DNA from: Oxalobacteraceae bacterium
Lineage (GTDB): Bacteria > Pseudomonadota > Gammaproteobacteria > Burkholderiales > Burkholderiaceae_D
Length of the DNA stretch: 47,960 nucleotides
NCBI GenBank assembly: GCA_021768485.1
Contig: JAIZVZ010000028.1
Location: forward strand, 1-47,960
Direction: 5' to 3'
Shown here: positions 25,883-35,844 of the stretch, in pieces
Numbering within the stretch: position 1 is the first letter of the stretch
Layout of the letters: each line of letters opens with the position of its first letter
Notes under the pieces: generated by a model
The model's database searches: none
Seen by the model: only the letters and a program-made list of their open reading frames with translations
What the model was told of the DNA's origin: nothing
Position numbers and translations under genes: made by a program

Positions 25883-26980
25883 TCAGCCGGCCATGCGGGC
25901 CATCGCCAGCTTTTGGCGGAAAGCCTCGGTCAGTGCCGGCAAGATGGTCATCGCATTGCCGACGATGCCGTAGGTGGCAAATTCGAAGATCGGCGCGTTG
26001 CGGTCGGTATTGATGGCAATGATGACGTCGGCTCCTTCCATGCCGACCCGGTGCTGCACCGCGCCCGAGATGCCGGCGGCGATATACAGCTTGGGCCGCA
26101 CGGTCTTGCCGGACTGTCCGACCTGGCGCTCGGGATCGACCCAGCCGGCCTGCACCACGGGCCGCGAGGCGCCGATCTCGGCCCCCAGCACCAGCGCCAG
26201 GTCCCACACCAGCTGGAAGTTTTCACTTTTCTTCAGGCCGCGGCCGCCGGCCACGATGATGTCGGCAAAGGCCAATTGCGGCTTGTCCTGGCGGTTGTCG
26301 GCAATATAGTCGAGCACCTTGGTGACGATGGCGGTCTCGACCATGCCCAGCGGATGGGTGATGACGGTGCCGGTGCGCCTGGTGTCTCTGTCCGGCATGG
26401 CCATCACGCGCGGGCGCACGGTGGCCATTTGCGGGCGGAAGTTCAGCGTCAGGATGGTGCACAGCAGGCTGCCGCCGAAGGTCGGGCGCGAGGCCGCCAT
26501 GCTGCGGTTTTCCATGTCGATATTGAGTTCCGTGCAATCGGCGGTCAGGCCGGTCTGCAAGGTGGTGGCGACGCTGCCGGCCAGGTCGCGGCCCTGGGCG
26601 GTGGCGCCCAGCAGCAGGATTTCGGGCTGGTAGGCGTTGACCAGATCGGTCAGACCCTTGGTGAAGGGCTGGTTGCGGTACGATGCCAGCACCGGGTCGG
26701 CCATCAGGTAGCAACTGTCGGCGCCGTGGAAAAACGTCTCTTCGCAAAACTGGCGGGTGGCGAAATCGTCGGCGCCGAGGATCACGCCGGATAAGGACAC
26801 GCCGAGGCGGTCGGCCAGCTTGCGGCCCTCGCCGAGCAGTTCCCAGGAGACCGGATGGACTTCGCCGCGCTCGTGCTCGATGAAGACCCAGACCCCTTGA
26901 TAGGCCTTCAGGCGCTCGTCCAGTTCGTATTTCCCCTTGGCGGCGCGTTTGACGGGGGCTGGGGACGCTTGCTCGCTCAT
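25883..26980 (-). CDS. fixB: FixB, electron-transfer flavoprotein alpha subunit
   Basis: 365 residues. Has an N-terminal extension rich in Lys and Ala, then the ETF-alpha domains; the FAD-binding C-terminal block [37 protein letters not shown] and [38 protein letters not shown] (given as partial motifs) is conserved. Forms the heterodimer with FixA. Gaps of 92 and 74 bases to its neighbours, all on one strand. Confidence 0.96.
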   Translation of the reverse strand: MSEQASPAPVKRAAKGKYELDERLKAYQGVWVFIEHERGEVHPVSWELLGEGRKLADRLGVSLSGVILGADDFATRQFCEETFFHGADSCYLMADPVLASYRNQPFTKGLTDLVNAYQPEILLLGATAQGRDLAGSVATTLQTGLTADCTELNIDMENRSMAASRPTFGGSLLCTILTLNFRPQMATVRPRVMAMPDRDTRRTGTVITHPLGMVETAIVTKVLDYIADNRQDKPQLAFADIIVAGGRGLKKSENFQLVWDLALVLGAEIGASRPVVQAGWVDPERQVGQSGKTVRPKLYIAAGISGAVQHRVGMEGADVIIAINTDRNAPIFEFATYGIVGNAMTILPALTEAFRQKLAMARMAG

Positions 26981-27072
26981 TTGGTGTGCCTCGCTTGAGT
27001 GTTCATATGACTTTCCGGGTAATCGCGTATATGGCTGCGCGTATCTGACGGCGACTTAAATATCTGCCGGCG

Positions 27073-27921
27073 TCACGCGGCCGCCTGCTTGACGATCGCT
27101 TCGCCGAGCTTGGGGTGCTGCGTGAACAGCTTGCCGGTCAGCGTCAGCGCCAGGTCGCGCGGCTCGCCGCTCTCGCACTCGATGATCTCGGCGCTGCGGG
27201 CATTCGGTTTCGGGGCGAACACCTTGCTGACCACGGTCGGCGAGCCTTTCAGGCCGATCTTGCCGACGTCGTCGATGCCGGCCGCGACCCGGTCCCAGAT
27301 GCGGATCTTGTGGCGCGCGGCGCGGAACATGTTTTCCATGGTGGCGAAGCGCATTTCATTGGTGCCCTCGAGCATGGTGATCAGGGCCGGCAGCTTGGTC
27401 TGCAGTACCTGCACACCGCCTTCGGCGCGGCGCTGGATGACGATCTGGCGCCGCGTGATGTCGAGCGATTCGATCTTCGAGACATAGGTCAGCAATTGCA
27501 AATCGAGGCGCTTGGCGATGCCGGGACCGACCTGGGCGGTGTCGCCGTCGATGGTCTGCTTGCCGGCAAAGACCATGTCGACCGCCAGTTCCTTGCCGAT
27601 CTGTTCGATGGCGGCGGCCAGCGCGTAGGACGTCGCCAGCGTGTCGGCGCCGGCAAAGGCGCGGTCGGTGACCAGGATGGCGTCGTCGGCGCCGAAGGAA
27701 ATGCATTTGCGCAGCGCCGCCTCGGCTTGCGGCGGCCCCATGGTCAGCACGGTGATGCGGCCGCCGAACTGGTCCTTGAGCTTGAGCGCCTCTTCCAGCG
27801 AAAACAGGTCGTAGGGATTGACGATGGCCGGCACGCCGTGGCGCATGATGGTATTGGTGACCGGATGGACGCGGATCTGGGCGCTGTCAGGAACCTGTTT
27901 GATGCAGACCACGATATGCAT
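27073..27921 (-). CDS. fixA: FixA, electron-transfer flavoprotein beta subunit
   Basis: 282 residues. MHIVVCIKQVPDSAQIRVHP at the start, NPYDLFSLEEALKLKDQ, and VFAGKQTIDGDTAQVGPGIAKRLDLQLLTYV with the family DGDTAQVGP motif. FixA binds the bifurcating FAD together with FixB and receives electrons from NADH. I start at 27921 (TTGGAG six bases upstream), not at the in-frame ATG at 27933. It follows nifW by 31 bases and belongs to the same transcript. Confidence 0.96.
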   Translation of the reverse strand: MHIVVCIKQVPDSAQIRVHPVTNTIMRHGVPAIVNPYDLFSLEEALKLKDQFGGRITVLTMGPPQAEAALRKCISFGADDAILVTDRAFAGADTLATSYALAAAIEQIGKELAVDMVFAGKQTIDGDTAQVGPGIAKRLDLQLLTYVSKIESLDITRRQIVIQRRAEGGVQVLQTKLPALITMLEGTNEMRFATMENMFRAARHKIRIWDRVAAGIDDVGKIGLKGSPTVVSKVFAPKPNARSAEIIECESGEPRDLALTLTGKLFTQHPKLGEAIVKQAAA

Positions 27922-27952
27922 GGCAATCTCCAATAGGAAGTGATGGCTTGGC

Positions 27953-28318
27953 TCAGTCTTTGAGCGTTGGCGAATGATGCATCGGGCTTCGTTGCGAATT
28001 GCGCAGCGAATTTTTCAGGGAATCGAGCGAAACCGACTTGTGCTGCGCGTCCTGAAACACCTTGAATACCTTTTCCCGGGCCGCGCTCGAATGGACGAAG
28101 TCGTCGTAAGAGCTGGCCAGCATGGCGCGCAATTGCTTGAACATTTCGATATCGTCGAGTTCATCGAGGCCTTGCTGCTGGCGCATGTACTGGAAGAAGC
28201 GCTTGAGGATGTGCAGGCGGTTGATGTCGAGTACGCCCTGTTCGAAGGGCACGCCGAGAAATTCGAAGAAGTCTTCGGCGGCGGACAGTTGCTTCAGTTG
28301 CAGGGCCAGATTACTCAT
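27953..28318 (-). CDS. nifW: NifW, nitrogenase-stabilising protein
   Basis: 121 residues. NifW binds MoFe protein, protects it against O2 and helps maturation. LSAAEDFFEFLGVPFEQGVLDINRLHILKRFFQYM in part and DDIEMFKQLRAMLASSYDDFV are family features. GGAGG before ATG 28318 defines the start; an upstream in-frame extension to 28396 is rejected. Lies between nifV and fixA. Confidence 0.95.
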   Translation of the reverse strand: MSNLALQLKQLSAAEDFFEFLGVPFEQGVLDINRLHILKRFFQYMRQQQGLDELDDIEMFKQLRAMLASSYDDFVHSSAAREKVFKVFQDAQHKSVSLDSLKNSLRNSQRSPMHHSPTLKD

Positions 28319-28426
28319 GATCAAACGCCTCCGGTAGCAAAACGGTGGTGGACTGCATTCTGTACGGCCATCTGGCTGGCTGCGCGCATGGCGCATCCGG
28401 CAGCGGTCGCGGCTGGCTTGCTCATG

Positions 28427-29554
28427 TCAGTGGCCACTCGCGAAAGCGATGCTTTCCAGATAAAAGCAAGTCAGATCCTGGGCATTCGGCGCTTTTTTCG
28501 TTTGCATCGCAAAGCGGCGGATCTTGTTTAACATGGCACCCGTTTCGAGGTCCGACAGCAGCATGCCGAGCTTGGCATAGGCATTTCTGACTGCGTGCGA
28601 ACCGGAATGCTTGCCGAGCACGGTCTGGTGGCTGCGGCCGAGCTCGGCCGGGCTGAAAGTTTCGTAGTTGCCGGGGTTTTTGAGCAGGCCGTCGACATGG
28701 ATGCCCGATTCGTGGGTGAAGACGGCGGCGCCGACGATGCTCTTGTTGGCGGCCACCGGCCGCCCCGAGGCTTGCGCGACCAGCCGCGAGAGCTGCGGCA
28801 GGGCGCGCGTGTCGATCGCCGTTTCGATACTGTCGAGATGACGCAGCGCCATCACGACTTCTTCGAGCGCGGCATTGCCGGCCCGCTCGCCGAGGCCATT
28901 GACGGTGGTGTTGACATGGCTGGCGCCGGCGCGGACCGCCGCCAGCGTATTGGCGGTGGCCAGGCCGAGGTCGTTATGTGCATGCATTTCGATTTCGATA
29001 TCGCTGGCGCGGCGCAGACGGCCGATGATCGTAAAGGTCGAAAACGGGTCGAGCATGCTGACGGTGTCGGCAAAGCGCAGGCGGCGGGCGCCGGCTTTTT
29101 GCGCTGCCTCGGCAACCCGCAGCAGAAATTCCGGATCGGCGCGCGAGGCGTCTTCGCAGCCGACCGCCACATCCATGCCCAGTCCCAGCGCCAGCGGCAC
29201 GAACTGGCCGATTTGCGCCAGCACCCAGTTGCGGTCGCGCCGCAGCTTGTGCTCGATATGGATGTCGGAGACGGGAATCGAGAGGTTGACGATATCTATA
29301 TTGCAGCGGGCGGCGGCCCTGGCGTCGTGCTCGCACATGCGGCCCCAGGCCATCAAGCTGGCGTTCAGGCCAAGCGCAGAGACAGCCCGGATGGCATCGA
29401 TTTCAGCGGCGCCCATGGCCGGGATGCCGACTTCGATTTCGCTCACGCCGACTTCATCGAGCATGACGGCAATGGCGATTTTTTCGTCGGCGGTAAAGGC
29501 GACACCGGCAGTCTGTTCGCCGTCGCGAAGCGTGGTGTCGTTGATGGTGACCAT
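28427..29554 (-). CDS. nifV: NifV, homocitrate synthase
   Basis: 375 residues. Condenses acetyl-CoA and 2-oxoglutarate to homocitrate, the organic ligand of FeMo-cofactor. INDTTLRDGEQTAGVAF is the metal-binding signature, HAHNDLGLATAN the HxH site, and NTTVNGLGERAGNAALEEVVM follows. AAAGGAG nine bases before ATG. Nif-specific by position: first gene after its own sigma-54 promoter. Confidence 0.96.
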   Translation of the reverse strand: MVTINDTTLRDGEQTAGVAFTADEKIAIAVMLDEVGVSEIEVGIPAMGAAEIDAIRAVSALGLNASLMAWGRMCEHDARAAARCNIDIVNLSIPVSDIHIEHKLRRDRNWVLAQIGQFVPLALGLGMDVAVGCEDASRADPEFLLRVAEAAQKAGARRLRFADTVSMLDPFSTFTIIGRLRRASDIEIEMHAHNDLGLATANTLAAVRAGASHVNTTVNGLGERAGNAALEEVVMALRHLDSIETAIDTRALPQLSRLVAQASGRPVAANKSIVGAAVFTHESGIHVDGLLKNPGNYETFSPAELGRSHQTVLGKHSGSHAVRNAYAKLGMLLSDLETGAMLNKIRRFAMQTKKAPNAQDLTCFYLESIAFASGH

Positions 29555-29603
29555 ACTATCGTGCTCCTTTTACTGGAGGACCGGAGGTCCATGACTACTG
29601 TTT

Positions 29604-29619
29604 AGCAATTCATGTGCCA
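29604..29619 (-). promoter_or_regulatory. sigma-54 promoter of nifV-nifW-fixABCX
   Basis: Minus strand TGGCAC-N5-TTGCT, exact consensus. Predicted start near 29592, leader of about 40 bases before nifV. Confidence 0.9.
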
Positions 29620-29763
29620 GTGTCGGGGAATTCATGCGGGGCTCGTGCGCCAAGCGATAATCGCCCATGTATTCAATGGCTTGGCGCCATTTTCAGCGCA
29701 CCGCCCGCAGCCTCTCGCACTGCCTTTCCGGTTGCTTTTACTGTGTCGTATTTGTCGGCTTTA

Positions 29764-29779
29764 CGTCGGCTTTGCCACA
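29764..29779 (-). promoter_or_regulatory. degenerate NifA site upstream of nifV
   Basis: Minus strand TGTGGCAAAGCCGACG, a TGT-N10-ACG with one mismatch to TGT-N10-ACA. About 145 bases upstream of the -24 element, a usual distance. Confidence 0.45.
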
Positions 29780-29816
29780 GACGGCGCCTGCCGTTGCCGG
29801 CGACGCCATTTCGCGC

Positions 29817-30155
29817 TCATGACTGTTCGCGCGCCAGATTGACCGTATAGAGCGGCAATTCCAGCACCAGATCGCCATCGCGCACGACCACCTGGCAAGC
29901 CAGGCGCGATTGCGGCGCGGCGCCCCAGGCGCGGTCGAGCTGATCTTCTTCGTCTTCGCTGGCAGGACGCAATTGCTCGAAGCCGTGTTTGACGATCACG
30001 TGGCAAGTCGAACAGGCGCACGATTTTTCGCAGGCGTGCTCGAGCGCGATGCCGTGCCGTAGCAGGGCATCGCACAGAAAGCTACCGCTCCTGGCCTCGA
30101 AAGTGCTGCCTTGCGGACACAGCACGGGGTGGGGCAGGACGGTAATGTGCGGCAT
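29817..30155 (-). CDS. fdx: [2Fe-2S] ferredoxin of the ISC type
   Basis: 112 residues. Cx5CxxC at C42, C48 and C51 with the fourth ligand in SRLACQVVV, the isc-operon ferredoxin form that supplies electrons for cluster assembly on IscU. One extra cysteine lies inside the loop (CEKSCACSTC). Starts one base after the hscA stop with GGAG seven bases before the ATG. Last gene of the isc set; 262 bases separate it from nifV. Confidence 0.92.
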   Translation of the reverse strand: MPHITVLPHPVLCPQGSTFEARSGSFLCDALLRHGIALEHACEKSCACSTCHVIVKHGFEQLRPASEDEEDQLDRAWGAAPQSRLACQVVVRDGDLVLELPLYTVNLAREQS

Positions 30156-30156
30156 T

Positions 30157-32076
30157 TCAGACTCCGATCTGTTCGGCCAGCGTATCGAGGCGGCGCCCCG
30201 ATAGTGCCTGACGTACGCTGGCGTTCATGCGGCGCGCGGCAAATTCCTGGGTCGCCTGGTTGAGCGCCTCGGTACCGTTTTTGATTGCCGCGATGTCGGC
30301 ATCGATGGCCGCGTCTTGCCCCGCGGTGGCGATCAGGTCGGCCAGCCGGTAGATCCGGTCGAGGATGGGGCGGCGCTCGGCTTGCGACAGCAGCGCCTCG
30401 CCGTCGGCCGCCAGCGCAGCTTCGCTGGCGTCGATCAATTGCCGCGCCGTCACCTGCGCCTCGCGCAGCATGCGCATCTTCATGTCGGCGCCGGCGCCGC
30501 GGTTGGCCTCGCTCAACATGCGTGTGATATGGCCGTCGTCGAGGCCATAGGATGGCTTGACCGTGACCGCGGTTTCGATGCCTGTGCTTTGTTCGCGCGC
30601 CGAGACCGACAGCAAGCCGTCGGCATCGATCTGGAAGGTGACGCGGATGCGCGCGGCGCCGGCCACCATGGGCGGAATGCCGCGCAGGTCGAAGCGCGCC
30701 AGCGAGCGGCAATCGGAGACCAGCTCGCGTTCTCCCTGCAGGACGTGGATGCTCATCACGGTCTGGCCGTCCTTGAAGGTGGTGAAATCCTGGGCCCGCG
30801 CGGTCGGAATCGTCGAGTTGCGCGGAATGATTTTTTCGACCAGGCCGCCTATCGTTTCCAGCCCCAGCGACAGCGGACAGACGTCGAGCAGCAGCCAGTC
30901 CGACTGCTTGCGGTTGCCGGCCAGCAGATTGGCCTGCATGGCGGCACCGAGCGCGACCACCTGATCGGGGTCGAGATCGGTCAGCGGTGTCCGTTTGAAG
31001 TAATCGGCCACGGCTTGCCGGATATGCGGCATGCGGGTCGAGCCGCCGACCAGTACCACGCCGCCGATGTCGTCGACGCTCAGGCCGGCGTCGCGCAGCG
31101 CCTTGCGGGTCGGCGCCAGCGTGCGCGCGACCAGTTCGGCAGTCAGAGCGGAGAATTTTTCGCGCGTGAGGCGCAGCGCCAGGCGGCGGCCGTCCGCCAG
31201 GGTGGCCTCGATGGTGCTCGCCGCGCTTTCGCTGAGCGCTTCCTTGGCGCCGCGCGCCGCGCTGAGCAGGGCGCGGGCGTCGGACGCCGTCAGCGATGCG
31301 GCCGCCAATCCGGCTTCGGCCAGCGACCAGCGGTAAACGAGGCGGTCGAAATCGTCGCCGCCGAGCGCCGGGTCGCCGTTCGTGGCCAGCACCTCGAATA
31401 CGCCGCGCGACAGTTTCAGGATCGAGATGTCGAAAGTGCCGCCGCCGAGATCGTAAATGGCGAACACGCCTTCGGCGGCGTTGTCGAGGCCGTAGGCGAT
31501 GGCGGCGGCCGTCGGTTCGTTGAGCAAACGCAGCACGTTCAGGCCGGCCTGGCGCGCCGCATCCTTGGTGGCCTGGCGCTGGGCATCGTCGAAATAGGCC
31601 GGCACCGTCAGCACCACGCCGGCCAGTTCGCCGCCGAGCGCGCTTTCGGCGCGCAGGCGCAGCGCGCGCAGGATGTCGGCCGAGACATCGACCGGACTTT
31701 TGATGCCGGCCGCGGTATCGATCTGCACCATGCCAGGCCGGTCCAGGAAGACATAGGGCAGTTCGGCGGCGCCGGCCACATCGGCCAGGCTGCGCCCCAT
31801 CAGGCGCTTGATCGACGATAAGGTGTTGTGCGGGTCTTCGCTCTGCAGCGCCTGCGCTTCGTGGCCGACGATCGGCGCTTCATTTTGCGCCGGCGCCCGG
31901 TAGCGCACGACCGACGGCAGCAGGGCGCGGCCGGCGGCATCGTGCAGCACCTTGCTCTGCCCCGAGAGGACGCTGGCAACCAGCGAATTGGTGGTGCCGA
32001 GGTCGATGCCGGCGGCCAGCCGGTGCTGGTGCGGCGCCGCGCTCATGCCGGGTTCGGCAATCTGGATCAGGGCCAT
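30157..32076 (-). CDS. hscA: HscA, Hsp70-type chaperone for Fe-S cluster transfer
   Basis: 639 residues. [12 protein letters not shown] near the start and [15 protein letters not shown] mark the ATPase domain; the substrate-binding part begins around residue 410. HscA binds the LPPVK motif of IscU, which is present in the IscU encoded here (LPPVKIHC). The cochaperone gene hscB usually lies just upstream of hscA; there is none in this set. AAAGG before the ATG. Ten bases after iscA. Confidence 0.95.
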   Translation of the reverse strand: MALIQIAEPGMSAAPHQHRLAAGIDLGTTNSLVASVLSGQSKVLHDAAGRALLPSVVRYRAPAQNEAPIVGHEAQALQSEDPHNTLSSIKRLMGRSLADVAGAAELPYVFLDRPGMVQIDTAAGIKSPVDVSADILRALRLRAESALGGELAGVVLTVPAYFDDAQRQATKDAARQAGLNVLRLLNEPTAAAIAYGLDNAAEGVFAIYDLGGGTFDISILKLSRGVFEVLATNGDPALGGDDFDRLVYRWSLAEAGLAAASLTASDARALLSAARGAKEALSESAASTIEATLADGRRLALRLTREKFSALTAELVARTLAPTRKALRDAGLSVDDIGGVVLVGGSTRMPHIRQAVADYFKRTPLTDLDPDQVVALGAAMQANLLAGNRKQSDWLLLDVCPLSLGLETIGGLVEKIIPRNSTIPTARAQDFTTFKDGQTVMSIHVLQGERELVSDCRSLARFDLRGIPPMVAGAARIRVTFQIDADGLLSVSAREQSTGIETAVTVKPSYGLDDGHITRMLSEANRGAGADMKMRMLREAQVTARQLIDASEAALAADGEALLSQAERRPILDRIYRLADLIATAGQDAAIDADIAAIKNGTEALNQATQEFAARRMNASVRQALSGRRLDTLAEQIGV

Positions 32077-32086
32077 GGAATGCCTT

Positions 32087-32407
32087 TCAGACGGTGAAGC
32101 TCTCGCCGCAACCGCATTGGTTCTTGACGTTGGGATTGTTGAACTTGAAGCCTTCGTTCAAGCCTTCGCGCACGAAGTCGAGTTCGGTGCCGTCCAGATA
32201 GGGCAGGCTTTTGGGATCGATCAGCAGGGTCACCCCGTGGCTCTCGAAGCGCAAGTCGTCGGTGCCGAAGGCGTCGGCAAATTCGAGCGCATAAGCCATG
32301 CCCGAGCAGCCGCTGGTCTTGACGGCGAGCCGCAGGCCGACCGCGGCGCGCTGTGCGAGAAAGCGATGCACGCGCTCGGCGGCGTTTTCAGTCAGCGTAA
32401 TGCTCAT
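32087..32407 (-). CDS. iscA: IscA, A-type Fe-S carrier
   Basis: 106 residues. C34 in [13 protein letters not shown] and the CGCG end ([14 protein letters not shown]) give all three conserved cysteines. Supplies Fe or [Fe-S] clusters to targets. Lies between a second A-type carrier and hscA as in many isc operons. GGAGTATCGAGC upstream of the ATG. Confidence 0.94.
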   Translation of the reverse strand: MSITLTENAAERVHRFLAQRAAVGLRLAVKTSGCSGMAYALEFADAFGTDDLRFESHGVTLLIDPKSLPYLDGTELDFVREGLNEGFKFNNPNVKNQCGCGESFTV

Positions 32408-32452
32408 GCTCGATACTCCTTGTGCGCAGATGGAAAACCGGAAGCGAATGAT

Positions 32453-32806
32453 TCAGACCGAAAACGAACTGCCGCAGCCGCAGGTCGAGGTCGCGTTCGG
32501 ATTCTTGATGACGAAACGCGCGCCTTCCAGTCCCTCTTCGTAGCCGATCTCGGCACCTTGCAGATATTGCATGCTCATCGGATCGATCAATAGCGAGACG
32601 CCGTCGCGCTCGACGCGCCAGTCGTCTTCGTTGACCGCTTCGTCGAAGGCGAAGCCGTATTCGAAACCGGAACAGCCGCCGCCGTTGACGTAGATGCGCA
32701 GCTTGAGCGCGGGGTTGCCGTCCTCGGCGATCAGGGCTTTGACCTTGCCGGCCGCGGCAGCGCTAAATACCAGTGGATCGGTGCTTGCTGGCATGGTGTC
32801 TGGCAT
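32453..32806 (-). CDS. ErpA-like A-type Fe-S carrier
   Basis: 117 residues, longer than IscA at the N-terminus. [18 protein letters not shown] carries the first cysteine; the end is [12 protein letters not shown]. The wording is closer to ErpA than to IscA. Start at 32806 (AGAGGT nearby) is chosen over 32854, which would add a basic, low-complexity leader. In most genomes erpA lies apart from isc; here it lies between iscU and iscA. Confidence 0.88.
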   Translation of the reverse strand: MPDTMPASTDPLVFSAAAAGKVKALIAEDGNPALKLRIYVNGGGCSGFEYGFAFDEAVNEDDWRVERDGVSLLIDPMSMQYLQGAEIGYEEGLEGARFVIKNPNATSTCGCGSSFSV

Positions 32807-32872
32807 GATGGACCTCTTTCGGTTAAGTGGCGTATGGGGCGCGTTGCGGGGCAATTCAAATTGATGCGAAAA

Positions 32873-33313
32873 CTAGTCGATCAGCGGCGCGCAGACCGGA
32901 TACTGCAATTCGTCTGCCTGGGCGGCAGCGCCTTCGGCATGCCGGCTGCGGTAATCGGCGACGGCGGCCTTGATGGCGTCCTCGGCCAGAATCGAACAAT
33001 GGATTTTTACCGGCGGCAGCGCCAGTTCGGCGGCGATGGCGGCATTTTCGATGGCCAGCGCCTGATCGAGCGTGCGGCCCTTGAGCCATTCGGTCACCAG
33101 CGATGAGGAGGCGATCGCCGAGCCGCAGCCATAGGTCTTGAATTTGGCGTCTTCGATCACGCCATTGCTGCCGACCTTGATTTGCAGGCGCATGACGTCG
33201 CCGCAGGCAGGGGCGCCGACCATGCCGGTGGCGACGCTGGTGTCGTCTTTGTCGAAGCTGCCGACGTTGCGCGGATTTTCGTAGTGATCGAGGACTTTGT
33301 CGCTGTAGGCCAT
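32873..33313 (-). CDS. iscU: IscU, Fe-S assembly scaffold
   Basis: 146 residues, i.e. IscU only, without the extra ferredoxin and NFU domains of nif-type NifU. Cluster ligands C37 (PACGDVM), C63 (YGCGSAIASSS) and C106 (KIHCSIL), with LPPVK for HscA before the last. The tail after about 125 is Ala-rich. It follows iscS by 100 bases. In this nif cluster it probably does the work of NifU. Confidence 0.94.
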   Translation of the reverse strand: MAYSDKVLDHYENPRNVGSFDKDDTSVATGMVGAPACGDVMRLQIKVGSNGVIEDAKFKTYGCGSAIASSSLVTEWLKGRTLDQALAIENAAIAAELALPPVKIHCSILAEDAIKAAVADYRSRHAEGAAAQADELQYPVCAPLID

Positions 33314-33413
33314 GCTGTTCTCCGTGGTCGGGGTGCGTGAAGCGCGTGTTAAAGCAGTGTGCAGGCAATTGCGCTCGGTGCGCGATCTCGGTCTGTGACT
33401 TCAGAGCGTGATT

Positions 33414-34625
33414 TCAATGCGTGGCCCACTGCACCGAGTTGATATCGATGCCATCTTTGTACATATCCCACAGCGGCGACAAGGCGCGCAGCTTGGCGAT
33501 TTTCTTTTTCAGCAATTCGACCGTGAAATCGACTTCTTCGACGGTGGTGAAGCGGCCGATCGAAAAGCGGATCGAACTGTGCGCCATTTCGTCCGACAAG
33601 CCGAGCGCGCGCAGGACATAGGATGGCTCGAGGCTGGCCGAGGTGCAGGCCGAACCGCTCGAGACGGCGATATCCTTGACTGCCATCAGCAGCGACTCGC
33701 CCTCGACGTAATTGAAGCTGACGTTGAGATTGTGCGGTACGCGCTGTTCCAGATCGCCGTTCAGGAAACACTCTTCGGTGCCGGCGAAGCCGGCCAGCAT
33801 GCGGTCGCGCAGCATGCGGATGCGCTCGTTCTCGCTACCCATCGATAACAGGGCGATTTCGAAGGCCGCGCCCATGCCGACGATCTGGTGCGTGGCCAGC
33901 GTGCCCGAGCGCAGGCCGCGCTCATGGCCGCCGCCGTGCATCTGGGCTTCGAGCCGCACGCGCGGCTTGCGCCGCACATACAGGGCGCCGATGCCCTTCG
34001 GACCGTAAGTCTTGTGCGCCGAAAACGACATCAGGTCGACCGGCAGCGAGGCCAGGTCGATCTCGACCTTGCCGGTGGCCTGGGCGGCGTCGACGTGCAG
34101 CAGCACGCCGCGTTCGCGGCATATGGCGCCGATGGCGGCCACATCCTGGACCACGCCGATTTCATTATTGACCAGCATGACCGAGGCCAGCGTGGTATCG
34201 GGGCGCAGCGCCGCCTTGAAGCTGTCGAGGTCGAGCAGGCCGTTGGCCTGGACGTCGAGATAGCTGACGGCAAAGCCGCGCCGCTCGAGTTCGCGCATGG
34301 TGTCGAGCACGGCCTTGTGCTCGGTCTTGAGCGTGATCAGGTGCCGGCCTTTGCTGCGCAAAAATTCGGCAGCACCCTTGATGGCCAGATTGTTCGATTC
34401 GGTCGCACCCGAGGTCCAGACGATTTCGCGCGGATCGGCATGCACGAGGGCGGCCACCTGTTCGCGCGCCTGCTCGACCGCTTTTTCGGCGGTCCAGCCG
34501 TAGACGTGCGAGCGGCTGGCCGGATTGCCGTACAGCTCGCTCAGGTAGGGAATCATTTTTTCGGCGACGCGCGGATCGACCGGGGTGGTGGCCGAGTAGT
34601 CCAGGTAGATCGGGTGCATGTGCAT
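33414..34625 (-). CDS. iscS: IscS, cysteine desulfurase
   Basis: 403 residues. [16 protein letters not shown] at the start, [13 protein letters not shown], the PLP lysine in [10 protein letters not shown] and the persulfide cysteine in [17 protein letters not shown]. IscS type, unlike the NifS at 2.5 kb. Start at 34625 (GGAG six bases upstream); extension to 34811 would run through the sigma-54 promoter and is rejected. First gene of the isc set, under a sigma-54 promoter. Confidence 0.95.
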   Translation of the reverse strand: MHMHPIYLDYSATTPVDPRVAEKMIPYLSELYGNPASRSHVYGWTAEKAVEQAREQVAALVHADPREIVWTSGATESNNLAIKGAAEFLRSKGRHLITLKTEHKAVLDTMRELERRGFAVSYLDVQANGLLDLDSFKAALRPDTTLASVMLVNNEIGVVQDVAAIGAICRERGVLLHVDAAQATGKVEIDLASLPVDLMSFSAHKTYGPKGIGALYVRRKPRVRLEAQMHGGGHERGLRSGTLATHQIVGMGAAFEIALLSMGSENERIRMLRDRMLAGFAGTEECFLNGDLEQRVPHNLNVSFNYVEGESLLMAVKDIAVSSGSACTSASLEPSYVLRALGLSDEMAHSSIRFSIGRFTTVEEVDFTVELLKKKIAKLRALSPLWDMYKDGIDINSVQWATH

Positions 34626-34688
34626 GAGTGGCTCCGGCAGACTGGGAAGACTGGGCCGGTGTGTCGCGCCGGACCTCGACTGTCTTTC

Positions 34689-34704
34689 AGCAAGGAGTGT
34701 GCCA
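34689..34704 (-). promoter_or_regulatory. sigma-54 promoter of the isc set
   Basis: Minus strand TGGCAC-N5-TTGCT, exact consensus. Predicted start near 34677, about 50 bases before ATG 34625. It is unusual for an isc operon, which in enterobacteria depends on sigma-70 and IscR. Confidence 0.9.
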
Positions 34705-34720
34705 ATCGCCGATATGTGCT

Positions 34721-34733
34721 TAAGTAATTGATT
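34721..34733 (-). promoter_or_regulatory. IHF-like site upstream of iscS
   Basis: TAAGTAATTGATT on the plus strand fits YAANNNNTTGATW, the reverse form of the IHF consensus. It lies between the -24 element and the degenerate NifA site. Confidence 0.6.
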
Positions 34734-34787
34734 TTTAAGTATATTTCTATTCGTCATCGAATCGCTGCCACGCCTGTTTGTCGTGTT

Positions 34788-34803
34788 TGTCTGCTTTGCG
34801 ACG
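34788..34803 (+). promoter_or_regulatory. degenerate NifA site upstream of iscS
   Basis: TGTCTGCTTTGCGACG: a TGT-N10-ACG with a core very like the nifH site 1 (TGTCTTCTTTGCGACA). One mismatch to consensus. 84 bases upstream of the -24 element. Confidence 0.5.
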
Positions 34804-34933
34804 CGTCGCAACAGATCGGTCTGCAGTGTGGGCTGATGCGCTTGCGGATCTGCGTCCGGCTGCTACATTGAGATGGAAAGCAGCGCGCGCGGGAAGCTGC
34901 TGCGAGATGCAAAGCACCTTGAGGAGCAGCGCC

Positions 34934-35776
34934 ATGAGCCACCGAGCCGATCGAGCCAATGCGCCGGCCATTGTCCTGATTCACGGACTGTGGATGACGC
35001 CTTTATCGTGGGAACGCTGGATCGATTATTATGCCGCCCTCGGTTATCAGGTGCTGGCCCCGGCCTGGCCCGGCATGGAGCGCGAGATGGCCGAGATCCG
35101 GCGCGATCCGGGCCCGCTGGGCAGCCTGGGCGTGACCGAAATCGTCGATCACTACGAACGCATCATTACCGGCCTCGAGCAGCCGCCTGTCATCATGGGG
35201 CATTCCTTCGGCGGCCTGTTTACGCAGATATTGCTCGACCGCGGGCTCGGCTGTGCCGGCGTGGCGATTGCGTCGGCACCGGTCAAAGGTATCTTGCTGC
35301 TGCCCTTGTCGACCTTGCGCGTCTCGTTTCCGGCACTGTCGAATCCCTTTAACTACCACAAGGCCGTGGCACTGACGCCGCAGCAATTTCGTTATGCCTT
35401 CGGTAATCTTCTGAGCGAACAGGAATCGCTGCAGGCCTATCAGCGCTATGCGGTGCCGGGCCCCGATCATTTGCTGTTTCAGGCCGGCCTCGCCAATTTC
35501 ACTCCGCGGGCGGCCACCACGGTCGATTTCGACAATCGGCACCGGGCGCCGCTGCTGCTGATTGCCGGCGGCCGCGATCATATCTCGCCGGTCTCGGTCG
35601 TCAAGGCCAATTTCAAGCTCTATGCAAACTCGCGGGCGGAAACCGAGTACAAGGAATTTCCCGACCGCTCCCATTTCATACTGGGCGAGCCGGGATGGGA
35701 GGCGGTGGCCGATTTTGCGCTCGACTGGGTACAGCGCCAACTGGCGCGGCGCACCGCCAGTGCCGATTCGGCCTAG
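34934..35776 (+). CDS. alpha/beta hydrolase
   Basis: 280 residues. IVLIHGLWMTPLSWERW gives the oxyanion-hole HG, and the nucleophile elbow is GHSFGG (S91). An acidic residue and histidine near the end (GGRDHISP, DRSHFI) complete a plausible Ser-Asp-His triad. GGAG eight bases before ATG 34934 sets the start. Cytoplasmic esterase or lipase-like enzyme; substrate unknown. It is divergent from iscS, and nothing shows a link with nif. Confidence 0.88.
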   Translation: MSHRADRANAPAIVLIHGLWMTPLSWERWIDYYAALGYQVLAPAWPGMEREMAEIRRDPGPLGSLGVTEIVDHYERIITGLEQPPVIMGHSFGGLFTQILLDRGLGCAGVAIASAPVKGILLLPLSTLRVSFPALSNPFNYHKAVALTPQQFRYAFGNLLSEQESLQAYQRYAVPGPDHLLFQAGLANFTPRAATTVDFDNRHRAPLLLIAGGRDHISPVSVVKANFKLYANSRAETEYKEFPDRSHFILGEPGWEAVADFALDWVQRQLARRTASADSA

Positions 35777-35844
35777 GCTGGCGGCTGGCCGCGACGCTTG
35801 CGCCCGGCCGTTGGCGGCCGGGGTCAGACAGCTTTGGGCGGCAT

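Larger units (their letters stand above)
34626..34933. other. divergent control region of iscS and a hydrolase
   Basis: 308 bases. On the iscS side it holds a consensus sigma-54 promoter, an IHF-like site and a degenerate NifA site. The right part, 34810-34933, is the leader of the hydrolase gene; no clear promoter seen for that direction. Confidence 0.75.

Noticed and set aside
30316-31821. 501-codon plus-strand frame opposite hscA
   Set aside because: Antisense shadow of a secure Hsp70 gene with no ribosome site or family motif.
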